From: an uncultured Clostridia bacterium
GTDB taxonomy: Bacteria; Bacillota; Clostridia; Christensenellales; Aristaeellaceae
NCBI GenBank assembly: GCA_947166385.1
Contig: CAMVEB010000024.1
Span: forward strand, 1 to 57,037
Reading direction: 5' to 3'
Length of the DNA stretch: 57,037 bases
The position numbers and the translations under genes were made by a program. Every line of letters starts with the position of its first letter. Within the stretch, counting starts at the first letter, position 1. The notes beneath the pieces were generated by a model. The model was given only the letters and a program-made list of their open reading frames with translations, was not told where the DNA came from and did not search any database. Shown piece by piece: positions 49,790-57,037 of the stretch.

Positions 49790-51427
49790 ATGAAAAAGAT
49801 CCTTGCTCTTCTCCTGGCCGCGATGATGCTGCTGGCGCTGGTGCCCGCCGCTTCCGCGGATGTCCCGGCTGACTGGGCTCCTTTCGCGGAGAACGTCACT
49901 ATCAAGGTGGCCGTGTATGACCGCGGACAGGAAGGCGTGCCGCCGGTGGAAGACAACTACTGGACCAAGTGGATCCAGCAGAACTTCGGCGACAAATACA
50001 ACATCACCGTGCAGTATGTCGCCATTCCCCGGACAGACGTAATGAACAAGTATTCCATGCTGGCCGCGGCGGATGATCTGCCCACCGTCATGATGGAATA
50101 TGACTATCCGAAGGTCTCCCAGTGGGCGAACGACGGCTACCTGACCACCTTCAACATGGATGACTTTGCGGCTGTTGCCCCCACCTACTACAAGCGGATG
50201 GTGGATAACAACCAGCTGGGCTACACCCAGATCAACGGCGAAACTTATTTTGCCGCTGCCCTGCGTCCTTACTATGACACTTCCTATACCTTCCAGACCT
50301 TCGTCCGGATGGACTGGCTGGAGCAGGTCGGATATGACCATGTCCCCACCTCCACCACCGAATACAACGAAGCGATGCAGAAGATCAAGGATGCCGGCAT
50401 CTGCGAGAATCCCTGCGGTGGTTCCATGGTCACCGGTGTCGGTTCCGATCAGAACTACGCCTGGCGCACCTGGCCCCTGAACGAGGAAGAGTGGGTCATG
50501 TACGGCGACTACAACATTCCTTCTCTCGGCTGGGAGCCCAACAAACTGTTCCTGAAGAACGAGAACTACAAGTTCAACGCGGGCCTGCTGAATCCCGAAT
50601 ATTACCTGACCAACGCGGAGGATGAAAAGGCCAACTTTATCAACGGCAAGGCCTACTCCTACGCCGGATACATCTCTGCCTCCATGGACTGGCTGACTGC
50701 CTTCTATGAAGCGAATCCCGATGCCAAGCTGGCCATTGCTCCCGTAGACGGAAAGATCGATGCCGCCGCCGGCACCACCCCCGGCTACCGCACCGACAAC
50801 CCCTTCGGCATGATCATCGGCTTCTCCAAGGATGCTACCGAAGACCAGCTGAAGGCTGCCTGGATGTACATGGAATGGCTCACCCAGGAAGAGAATCTCT
50901 TCACCTTCCAGTGGGGTATTGAAGGCGAGAACTACAACCTGGATGAAAACGGCCTGCCCGTATCCGTCTCCGACTACAACGGAGAAAGCAAGATGGGCTT
51001 CAACAACAACAAGGACTACTGGTGCGTGACCATCGAAGCCCGTCAGGCCGGTACCATTGAGGACATGATCAAGAACAACCTGCCTCATGACCTGCCCCAG
51101 GATTTCACCGAAGACGTGATCAAGTGGTACAACGACAAGTGCAAGGTCCGGGATGCCGGCTGGGCCATCGACAACGCGAAATTCGGTGTTGCCATGGAAG
51201 CCGAAGGTGAATTCCAGACCACGCTGGTGGAGAAATACAAGGAGTTCCGCGACAAGCTGACCATGTGCAAGCCCGAGGAATTCGACGCGCTGTATGATCA
51301 GTTCGCCAAGGAATATGCGGAAGCCGGCTACGCGGCGATTGCCGCCGAGCGCCTGGCTGCCTATCAGGCCGGAAACTCCACGAAACTGCTCAACCAGACA
51401 GCGGAAGAAGTTGACCTGAGCAAATAA
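49790..51427 (+). CDS. Extracellular solute-binding protein, second system
   Basis: 545 residues. Signal peptide MKKILALLLAAMMLLALVPAASA cut before Asp-Val-Pro, a signal peptidase I type site with no lipobox Cys, as in the first binding protein. The mature protein ('VTIKVAVYDRGQEGVPPVEDNYWTKWIQQNFGDKYNI', 'YSMLAAADDLPTVMMEYDYPKVSQWANDGYL') is of the LplA/YtcQ type. AAAGGAGG precedes the ATG. Codon use is strongly biased to a few codons, suggesting high expression. A strong terminator follows, so the phosphorylase downstream would be made at a lower level. Confidence 0.94.
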   Translation: MKKILALLLAAMMLLALVPAASADVPADWAPFAENVTIKVAVYDRGQEGVPPVEDNYWTKWIQQNFGDKYNITVQYVAIPRTDVMNKYSMLAAADDLPTVMMEYDYPKVSQWANDGYLTTFNMDDFAAVAPTYYKRMVDNNQLGYTQINGETYFAAALRPYYDTSYTFQTFVRMDWLEQVGYDHVPTSTTEYNEAMQKIKDAGICENPCGGSMVTGVGSDQNYAWRTWPLNEEEWVMYGDYNIPSLGWEPNKLFLKNENYKFNAGLLNPEYYLTNAEDEKANFINGKAYSYAGYISASMDWLTAFYEANPDAKLAIAPVDGKIDAAAGTTPGYRTDNPFGMIIGFSKDATEDQLKAAWMYMEWLTQEENLFTFQWGIEGENYNLDENGLPVSVSDYNGESKMGFNNNKDYWCVTIEARQAGTIEDMIKNNLPHDLPQDFTEDVIKWYNDKCKVRDAGWAIDNAKFGVAMEAEGEFQTTLVEKYKEFRDKLTMCKPEEFDALYDQFAKEYAEAGYAAIAAERLAAYQAGNSTKLLNQTAEEVDLSK

Positions 51428-51448
51428 TCCTTCTTCTTTCAGGTTTGC

Positions 51449-51489
51449 GGAGGGGCCGGGGCCCGTTGGCCCTGCCCCTCCCTCTTTTT
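51449..51489 (+). terminator. Intrinsic terminator/attenuator after the second binding-protein gene
   Basis: Two-tier stem: GGAGGGGC / GCCCCTCC outside, GGGCC / GGCCC inside with a four-base loop, followed by CTCTTTTT. The GH112 gene starts only 36 bases later with no clear promoter, so this is probably a partial terminator. Confidence 0.85.
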
Positions 51490-51524
51490 GCCGGATATCA
51501 AGATTTCAGAAAGCGGGGAGTTCA

Positions 51525-53666
51525 ATGGATCAGTACAGGAAGGGCGGTTTTACGCTTCCCGGGGAAGCGGGATATGAGGAACTCACCCTGAAAATGGCGG
51601 AAAAATGGGGCGCGGATGTCATCCGTGATTCCGACGGAACAAAGCTTTCTCCGGAGATCACGGCTGCCGGATATCGGATCTATTCCACAATCTGCATCAT
51701 CCGGGAGCACAACACGTTTGCCCTCGCCCATCCGGATGCGCAGCAGCAAACCTTCCTGTGCTCCGATCCGAAGACTGCCGTATCGGATACGCTGGTCCTG
51801 GATCCCCTGGCCGGATACTTTGAGGAGCAGTTCAGCGTCAATGATTCCGCGGAGGCCATGCCCTTCTGGCAGGTCTGGGACCGGACGGCGGACCGGCTGC
51901 TCCCGCCGGACCAGTGGGAGTACGCCAACGGGCGGGTAACAGTCCGGAACTGTATTCCGTTCCACCGCTATTCCGTGTCTTTCCTGGCCTGGCGCATCTG
52001 GGAAGAAATCAACATGTACAATCACACCACCAATCACTGGACCAGCGAGCATCTGCGTCAGCTGGATCCGCGCCATCCCCAGGCGTGGGAATACCTGCAG
52101 AACTGGCTTCGGGACTGGTGTGCTGCCAATCCGGATACCAATGTAATCCGGCTCACTTCCCTGTTCTATAATTTTGTATGGATCTTCGGCTGTGATCTGC
52201 GCCGCCGGACCCGCTTTGTGGACTGGGCCAGTTATGATTTCACGGTCAGTCCTGCCGCGCTCCGTGCCTTTGAGCAGGAATACGGTTATGCCCTGACCGC
52301 GGAGGATTTCATCAACAGAGGAAAACTTCAGGCAACGCATCGGCCGCCCACCGCCCGCAAGCGGGATTACATGGATTTTATCCAGCGCTTTGTCGCGGAA
52401 AAAGCCAGGGCCCTGGTGGAGATCATCCATTCCTTCGGGAAGGAAGCCTACGTGTTCTACGACGATAGCTGGGTGGGCATGGAACCCTACGGGAAATACT
52501 TCGCTTCCGTCGGCTTTGACGGTCTGATCAAGTGCGTCTTCTCCGGATTCGAGTGCCGGCTGTGTGCCGGGGCGGAGGTGCCGGTGCACGAGCTGCGCTT
52601 TCATCCGTATCTGTTCCCGGTCGGGCTGGGCGGGCTGCCCACCTTCTCGGAAGGCGGCCATCCTGAAAAGGACGCGACGGCTTACTGGCTGCATGTCCGG
52701 CGGGCACTGGTCCGGCAGAGCGTGGATCGCATCGGCCTGGGCGGATACCTGCACCTGACCATCGGACAGGACGCTTTCAACGACGCGATCGAAAAAATGG
52801 CGGTGGACTTCCGCCGCCTGAAGGATCTGCATGCCCACGGCGCTCCGGCGGAGCTGCCCGTAACGGTCGCGGTGCTGCATGCCTGGGGAGCATTGCGCTC
52901 CTGGACGCTTTCCGGCCACTTCCACGAAACGGACTGGAACCCGCTGATCCATATCAATGAAGCGCTGTCCGGCCTGCCGGTCAGGGTGAAATTCATCCAC
53001 TTTGATGATGTGAAAAACGGCGCCCTGCGGAACGTGGATATCGTCATCAATGCGGGCCGGGCCGGGGATGCCTGGAGCGGTGGGGACGCCTGGATGTCGC
53101 CGGAGGTCGTCAGTGAAATCACCCGCTTTGTCTATGAAGGCGGCAGCCTGATCGGTGTCAGGGAACCTTCCGCGGCAGATGGCGGGGATACACGCTTCGC
53201 CCTGGCCCATGTGCTGGGGGTCGATCAGGACGATGGCGCGTATGCCTGCCATATGTCCTGGGAATTCCAGGAGGAACAGGCGCCGTTCTTCGTTGCCGGG
53301 GAAGCGATCCCGGAAACAGCGGGCATCCGCCTGACGGATCCGTCCGTCCGGGTCCTGCGGGCGAGCGGCACCACGCCTGTGCTCACCCTGCATCAGTTCG
53401 GGAAAGGTAAAGCGATCTATATGGGCGGCTTCGTCTGGAGCCCAGCCGCCTCCCGCATGCTGCTGGAGATCCTGCTGTTCCTGACCGGCAGGGACGGGAA
53501 AGAAGCCGGGATCACAGATCACCCGCTGGCGGAGTGCGCCTGGTTCCCGCATACGGAAACGCTGGTCGTCATGAACAACAGCGGCAGCCCCCTGGATGTG
53601 ACGGTATCCCTGCCTTCCGGCACGGTTCCGGTACACACCGAACCGTATGAAATGAGATTTGTATGA
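51525..53666 (+). CDS. GH112 galactosyl phosphorylase, probably D-galactosyl-beta-1,4-L-rhamnose phosphorylase
   Basis: 713 residues, no signal peptide, so cytoplasmic. The N-terminal TIM barrel ('GGFTLPGEAGYEELTLKMAEKWGADVIRDSDGTKLSPE'), 'NHTTNHWTSEHLRQLDPRHPQAWEYLQNWLRDWC', and 'EAYVFYDDSWVGMEPYGKYFASVGFDGLIKCVFSGFECRLCA' are GH112 hallmarks; Asp314 aligns with the catalytic acid Asp313 of the Bifidobacterium galacto-N-biose phosphorylase. Family members use phosphate to split beta-galactosides of GalNAc, GlcNAc or L-rhamnose, giving galactose 1-phosphate. With a rhamnose mutarotase and rhamnogalacturonan enzymes nearby and no hexosamine genes, galactosyl-rhamnose is the best guess (as in Clostridium phytofermentans). 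GGGGAG precedes the ATG. Confidence 0.9.
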   Translation: MDQYRKGGFTLPGEAGYEELTLKMAEKWGADVIRDSDGTKLSPEITAAGYRIYSTICIIREHNTFALAHPDAQQQTFLCSDPKTAVSDTLVLDPLAGYFEEQFSVNDSAEAMPFWQVWDRTADRLLPPDQWEYANGRVTVRNCIPFHRYSVSFLAWRIWEEINMYNHTTNHWTSEHLRQLDPRHPQAWEYLQNWLRDWCAANPDTNVIRLTSLFYNFVWIFGCDLRRRTRFVDWASYDFTVSPAALRAFEQEYGYALTAEDFINRGKLQATHRPPTARKRDYMDFIQRFVAEKARALVEIIHSFGKEAYVFYDDSWVGMEPYGKYFASVGFDGLIKCVFSGFECRLCAGAEVPVHELRFHPYLFPVGLGGLPTFSEGGHPEKDATAYWLHVRRALVRQSVDRIGLGGYLHLTIGQDAFNDAIEKMAVDFRRLKDLHAHGAPAELPVTVAVLHAWGALRSWTLSGHFHETDWNPLIHINEALSGLPVRVKFIHFDDVKNGALRNVDIVINAGRAGDAWSGGDAWMSPEVVSEITRFVYEGGSLIGVREPSAADGGDTRFALAHVLGVDQDDGAYACHMSWEFQEEQAPFFVAGEAIPETAGIRLTDPSVRVLRASGTTPVLTLHQFGKGKAIYMGGFVWSPAASRMLLEILLFLTGRDGKEAGITDHPLAECAWFPHTETLVVMNNSGSPLDVTVSLPSGTVPVHTEPYEMRFV

Positions 53667-53677
53667 TCCCTCGAGAA

Positions 53678-53707
53678 AGAGCAGGCTGAACGCAGCCTGC
53701 TCTTTTT
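53678..53707 (+). terminator. Intrinsic terminator after GH112 gene
   Basis: Perfect 11-bp stem AGAGCAGGCTG / CAGCCTGCTCT with a four-base loop, then five T. It also stands 12 bases past the hflX stop on the other strand, where an imperfect T run (TTTC) follows. Confidence 0.92.
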
Positions 53708-53718
53708 ATGCCCATGAT

Positions 53719-55488
53719 TCATTCCTCTTCCCGCTTCAGGATATCGGGCCCGTGTTTCCGCACCATCCGTTCCGTATCCTCCCGCGCCATCATGACGGTC
53801 AGCTCCGTTCCGCTTTCCGTGTGTTCCTCCCGGATCACCCGTCCGAGACTGTGCAGTTCGGACAGGATCCCGTACCGGCTGAAGGGAATGATAAAAGTCA
53901 CCGGTTCATAGGTTTCCTGCAGGGCGGAAGCAATGGCGGCCTTCAGTTCCTCCAGGCCGTTCCCTGTTTTTGCGGAGATCATCACCGCGCCGGGGAAGGC
54001 TGGATCGGGATCCGCCAGATCGCATTTGTTGATGACTTCAATGCGTTTCTGCTCGGTGGCGCCCAGTTCTTCCAGCACCTGTTCCACCGTATCGTGCTGC
54101 GTAAGCATATCCTGGCTGGCGCCGTCGGAAACAATGACCAGCACATCGGCCAGCGCCGCTTCCTCCAGCGTGGATCGGAAAGCGCTGATCAGCGTATGCG
54201 GCAGTTTCCGGATAAAGCCGACCGTATCCGTCAGCAGGTACGGGGTTTTCTCCGGTGTCTCCATCCGCCGGGAAACAGCATCCAGCGTAGCGAACAGCTG
54301 GTCCTCGGCATAAACATCCGCTCCGGTCAGCGCGTTGAGCAGCGAGGATTTCCCCGCGTTCGTATAGCCCACCAGCGCGACCACCGGCACATCGTTGCGC
54401 TCCCTGCTTTTCCGGCGCACAGCCCGCTGCTTTTCCAGCTCGTCCAGCCGCCTGCGCAGTTCCGTCACCCGCTCCCGGATCCGCCGCCGGTTCATTTCCA
54501 GCTTGCTTTCCCCGGGGCCCCTGGTCCCGATTCCGCCGGCCAGCCGGCTCAGCACCAGTCCCTGCCCGATCAGGCGGGCGCTGCGATACTGCAGCTGCGC
54601 CAGCTCCACCTGCAGTTTTCCCTCCGCGCTGGATGCGCGCTGGGCAAAAATATCAAGGATCAGCGCGGTCCGGTCAATCACCTTCAAGCGCAGGATTTCT
54701 TCCAGGTTTCTGGTCTGGATTCCTGTCAGTTCCTCGTCAAAAATGCAGACATCCGCTTCCAGCGCCTGGCAGTCCCTGGCCAGTTCCTCCGCCCGGCCCC
54801 TGCCAATAAACAGGGCGCTGTCCGGTTTATCCCGCTTTTGCAGGAACATCCCTGCCACTTCCGCCCCGGCTGTTTCCGCCAGCCGCCGCAGTTCCTCCAG
54901 GGATTCCCGGCTTTCAATGCCCATAAGCACCGCTTTTTCCCGCTCATGCCGGACTTTCTGCGCTTCCTCCCGGCCAACCAGGCTGTCGCTCAGTTCAATC
55001 TGATCCAGCCATTCCTTTTCCGGCAGCTGATACCACCGGGCCGTTTCCGGAATCAGCAGCGTCCCGTTTTCTCCCAGGAATGCCGTCTGCACAAAAGTGG
55101 GCTCGCCGTTTTTCACGCCCACCGCGGTCATGGCGTCATATCGGAAAATCTTCAGTGCGCTCAGATCCACATCGCTCAGATGCCCGTCCCCGTCCGGATG
55201 CGTGTGCACGCAGCGCACCATGCTCAGTCGGTTCTCATTCCGCCGCAGCCGGAAGTCTGTCAGTTCGACATCGCAGTCCGTACCGATCGCGACATTCACG
55301 ATTTCTCCGTCCCGGGTCAGGTAGACCGCGATCTCCCGGTTCAGGGCGCAGGAACACTCTGCCAGCATTTTCATCAGTTCCCGCGGCAGGAACTCCCCGT
55401 CCTCCAGCTCATAGCTGTACAGGCTGTCCAGCCTGGCCAGCATGGCGTCCCGCACGCCTTCCGTGTTTCCGTTTACCTGATATTTCAT
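53719..55488 (-). CDS. hflX: HflX ribosome-associated GTPase with N-terminal JAMM-like domain
   Basis: 589 residues, well above the usual ~420. From about residue 185 it is a normal HflX: GTP-binding N domain ('ALFIGRGRAEELARDCQALEADVCIFDEELTGIQTRNLEEILRLKVIDRT'), 'GGIGTRGPGESKLE', Walker A GYTNAGKSSL (374-383), 'DTVGFIRKLPH' switch II and 'NKCDL'. HflX splits stalled ribosomes. The first ~170 residues form an extra domain with Glu52, His95-x-His97, Ser105 and Asp108 in 'VHTHPDGDGHLSDVDL', which fits the JAMM metal-site rule E...HxHx7SxxD of MPN/JAB isopeptidases. Its role is unknown. The ATG at 55488 lies 22 bases after the GNAT-ManA stop, so both share a transcript. Confidence 0.94.
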   Translation of the reverse strand: MKYQVNGNTEGVRDAMLARLDSLYSYELEDGEFLPRELMKMLAECSCALNREIAVYLTRDGEIVNVAIGTDCDVELTDFRLRRNENRLSMVRCVHTHPDGDGHLSDVDLSALKIFRYDAMTAVGVKNGEPTFVQTAFLGENGTLLIPETARWYQLPEKEWLDQIELSDSLVGREEAQKVRHEREKAVLMGIESRESLEELRRLAETAGAEVAGMFLQKRDKPDSALFIGRGRAEELARDCQALEADVCIFDEELTGIQTRNLEEILRLKVIDRTALILDIFAQRASSAEGKLQVELAQLQYRSARLIGQGLVLSRLAGGIGTRGPGESKLEMNRRRIRERVTELRRRLDELEKQRAVRRKSRERNDVPVVALVGYTNAGKSSLLNALTGADVYAEDQLFATLDAVSRRMETPEKTPYLLTDTVGFIRKLPHTLISAFRSTLEEAALADVLVIVSDGASQDMLTQHDTVEQVLEELGATEQKRIEVINKCDLADPDPAFPGAVMISAKTGNGLEELKAAIASALQETYEPVTFIIPFSRYGILSELHSLGRVIREEHTESGTELTVMMAREDTERMVRKHGPDILKREEE

Positions 55489-55510
55489 GGTTTCCCTTTC
55501 CGTGTTCTCT

Positions 55511-56974
55511 TCATCCGTTGGGCATGGACAGCACTGCGCAGCCCTCGCCCCGCAGATGCATCTCCGGCGGTGCGTAGTGCGGCAGGAAACAGGTTTCGCC
55601 TTTCTTCATCCCCATCTCTCCGCCCAGCCAGCGCAGGGTCAGTTCGCCTTCCGTAACGGTCAGCATGCCGAATTCCTTCAGCTCGGGCAGCATTTCCACC
55701 CCGCTGACCCTGATCACATCCAGCGTGAACATTTTCTCGTTCAGGATCCGCTTGGAGCCGAAGGATTCCGCCACCCGGACCGGTTGCGGCGCGTATTTCA
55801 GATTTGCCACCGCCAGCGCCTGGTTCAGGTGGAGTTCCCGTCTGTGTCCCTGCTCGTCTGTCCTGTCCCAGTCATAGAAGCGGTAGGTAATATCCGAAGA
55901 CTCCTGAATCTCATAGAGCAGGATTCCTTCCCCGATGGCATGCACGCATCCTGCGGGAATATAGCATACATCCCCCGGCGAAACGCGCACCTTCCGCAGC
56001 AGTTTTTCCACCGCTTTCCCGGATTCGCAGGCCGCTTTCAGCTCGCCCATGGAGGTGCCCGGCTTCAGCCCGTACACCAGTTCGCTGCCGGGCGGTGCCT
56101 CCAGGATCAGCCACGCTTCGGTCTTCCCCAGCTTTCCATGCTCATGGGAGGCGGCATACGCATCGTTCGGATGCACCTGCACGCTCAGCGGTTTGCGGGC
56201 GTCAATCAGCTTCAGCAGCAGGGGAAATGGCTTATCCGAGTATTTCCCGACCAGCTTTTCTCCGTATTCCCGGATCAGGTCCGGCAGCTTCCGGCCCATG
56301 GCATCCGTGCTTTCCAGCCCGGGGATGCAGCTGACTTCCAGGCTTTCCCCGGTCATCTCTCCGGCGTTTTCTTTGCCGTACTCTGTCCGCAGCCGGTCGC
56401 CGCCCCAGGGGGTCGCCTCCCCGCTCCGGAATGCCGGTGTCATTTTCACGGGCCACAGTGGGGTTTCCCGCTTCAGGTTTTTATTGTAGGCATAGTATGT
56501 CTCTCCGGGTGTATCGTCCCAGGTCAGCGTTCCGCACGGCCGGAATCCCATTTTCTCATACAGGCGTCTGGCCCGGGTATTCTTCGCGTTCGTGTCGCAG
56601 CGCACGCAGTCGCATCCGTTTCTCCGCAGGATCTGCACCGCGTCGTCCAGCACGTCCCCGCCGACACCGGCTCCCTGCATGGAAGGATGCACCGCCAGCC
56701 GATGGAAGCAACCGGGCTGGATTCCGCCGGTCCACGTGACTCCGTGATACTCCGGATCCATCGTCTCCGTCAGCACGATCGCCGCCACCAGAGCCCCGTC
56801 CGCCCGCAGAATGTACTGTTCTCCCCGGCGGACGTCCTCCCGGATCATTTCCTCCGTGGGATAGATCCCCCAGTTCCACTGGTTCAGTCCGGCTTCTTTC
56901 ATGCTGTCCGCCGTATGCTGATACAGCAGGATCAGTTCCTGAATATCTTTCTCTGTTGCTCGGATCAGTTCCAT
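55511..56974 (-). CDS. GNAT acetyltransferase fused to class I mannose-6-phosphate isomerase
   Basis: 487 residues. Residues 1-165 are a GNAT domain: 'IRATEKDIQELILLYQ', 'FHRLAVHPSMQGAGVGGDVLDDAV' (the acetyl-CoA loop) and 'CDTNAKNTRARRLYEKMGF'. From about 175 a complete ManA-type cupin follows: 'KMTPAFRSGEATPWGGDRL', 'PLLLKLIDARKPLSVQVHPND' (zinc His), 'LGKTEAWLIL' (zinc Glu), 'GDVCYIPAGCVHAIGEGILLYEIQESSDITYRFYDWDR'. The isomerase converts mannose 6-phosphate and fructose 6-phosphate. The DNA is continuous with no stop or frameshift between the parts. The ribosome site is odd: a GGAG abuts the ATG and an AAAGGAG lies beyond a small hairpin. Confidence 0.92.
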   Translation of the reverse strand: MELIRATEKDIQELILLYQHTADSMKEAGLNQWNWGIYPTEEMIREDVRRGEQYILRADGALVAAIVLTETMDPEYHGVTWTGGIQPGCFHRLAVHPSMQGAGVGGDVLDDAVQILRRNGCDCVRCDTNAKNTRARRLYEKMGFRPCGTLTWDDTPGETYYAYNKNLKRETPLWPVKMTPAFRSGEATPWGGDRLRTEYGKENAGEMTGESLEVSCIPGLESTDAMGRKLPDLIREYGEKLVGKYSDKPFPLLLKLIDARKPLSVQVHPNDAYAASHEHGKLGKTEAWLILEAPPGSELVYGLKPGTSMGELKAACESGKAVEKLLRKVRVSPGDVCYIPAGCVHAIGEGILLYEIQESSDITYRFYDWDRTDEQGHRRELHLNQALAVANLKYAPQPVRVAESFGSKRILNEKMFTLDVIRVSGVEMLPELKEFGMLTVTEGELTLRWLGGEMGMKKGETCFLPHYAPPEMHLRGEGCAVLSMPNG

Positions 56975-56984
56975 ACTCCGGCCA

Positions 56985-57003
56985 GTCGAGTAGACAGCTC
57001 GAC
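56985..57003 (-). promoter_or_regulatory. Small hairpin just upstream of the GNAT-ManA start
   Basis: GTCGAG / CTCGAC with a seven-base loop lies 11 bases before the start codon, between an AAAGGAG and the ATG. If the hairpin forms in the mRNA it would bring that ribosome site close to the start; if it does not, translation should be weak. Confidence 0.4.
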
Positions 57004-57037
57004 ACTCCTTTCAAGTATTTTTCATCTTGTGAAGGGA

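Noticed and set aside
51522..53636. 704-codon minus-strand frame opposite the GH112 gene
   Set aside because: Mirror of the GH112 codon pattern; no motif and no start signal.
1..57037. Transposons, integrases, phage genes, tRNA or rRNA genes
   Set aside because: I looked for transposase/integrase motifs, CCA-ended cloverleaf sequences and rRNA signatures and found none that I could support.

Overview
This is a G+C-rich, gene-dense bacterial chromosome segment with no ribosomal RNA, recognisable tRNA, CRISPR array or insertion sequence. The organism looks like an anaerobic fermentative Firmicute (class Clostridia). The evidence is the gene set: DegV, an IreB/UPF0297 protein, a manganese-type PPase with CBS/DRTGG domains, butyrate kinase, a soluble [FeFe]-hydrogenase-type protein, alanine dehydrogenase, MnmG, HflX and two LplA/LplB/LplC-type sugar ABC transporters. 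Promoters are typical sigma-A boxes with 17-bp spacers and Shine-Dalgarno sites are strong. A plant-fibre gut or rumen lineage is my guess from the pectin genes; I cannot name a genus.

Region 1 (1-6.3 kb): two overlapping CobW/COG0523-type GTPase genes, one with a very His/Asp-rich metal-binding stretch and one fused to a YcgQ-like C-terminal domain. They are followed on the minus strand by DegV with a membrane protein, and by galE-ppaC. Region 2 (6.3-18.2 kb): small housekeeping and stress genes (three enzymes and two methyltransferases on the minus strand, a flotillin, a HAD phosphatase), a secreted protein with six 39-bp tandem repeats, an [FeFe]-hydrogenase convergent with butyrate kinase, and a three-gene phosphodiesterase/isomerase/phosphoesterase operon. 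Region 3 (18.2-23.2 kb): a small double-glycine-leader LysM protein, a methyltransferase behind a long structured leader, a two-component system co-transcribed with a secreted protein and preceded by an OmpR/PhoB-like box, and a PPC/DUF296 protein.

Region 4 (23.2-33 kb): one 1088-residue protein joining an acyl-AMP ligase, an acyl carrier domain and an alpha-oxoamine synthase. This is the most unusual enzyme here and could make an amino-ketone lipid in a single polypeptide. It is followed by mnmG, a Big_2-repeat surface protein, ireB, a Nudix hydrolase and a PAP2 phosphatase.

Region 5 (33-53.7 kb): alanine dehydrogenase and then a rhamnogalacturonan-I (pectin) utilisation locus. A minus-strand operon runs GH105, two permeases, a binding protein, a polysaccharide deacetylase, an oligogalacturonate-lyase-like protein, an SGNH esterase, a sugar isomerase and a truncated second SGNH gene. 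A plus-strand set runs a LacI regulator, L-rhamnose mutarotase, an AraC regulator, two permeases, a binding protein and a GH112 phosphorylase, probably acting on galactosyl-rhamnose. Between the divergent promoters at about 45.1-45.2 kb lie two identical 14-bp operators, each just downstream of a consensus -10 box. A GH2 glycosidase lies convergent to the minus-strand operon.

Region 6 (53.7-57 kb): HflX with an N-terminal domain carrying an exact JAMM metalloprotease signature, preceded by a GNAT acetyltransferase fused to a class I phosphomannose isomerase.
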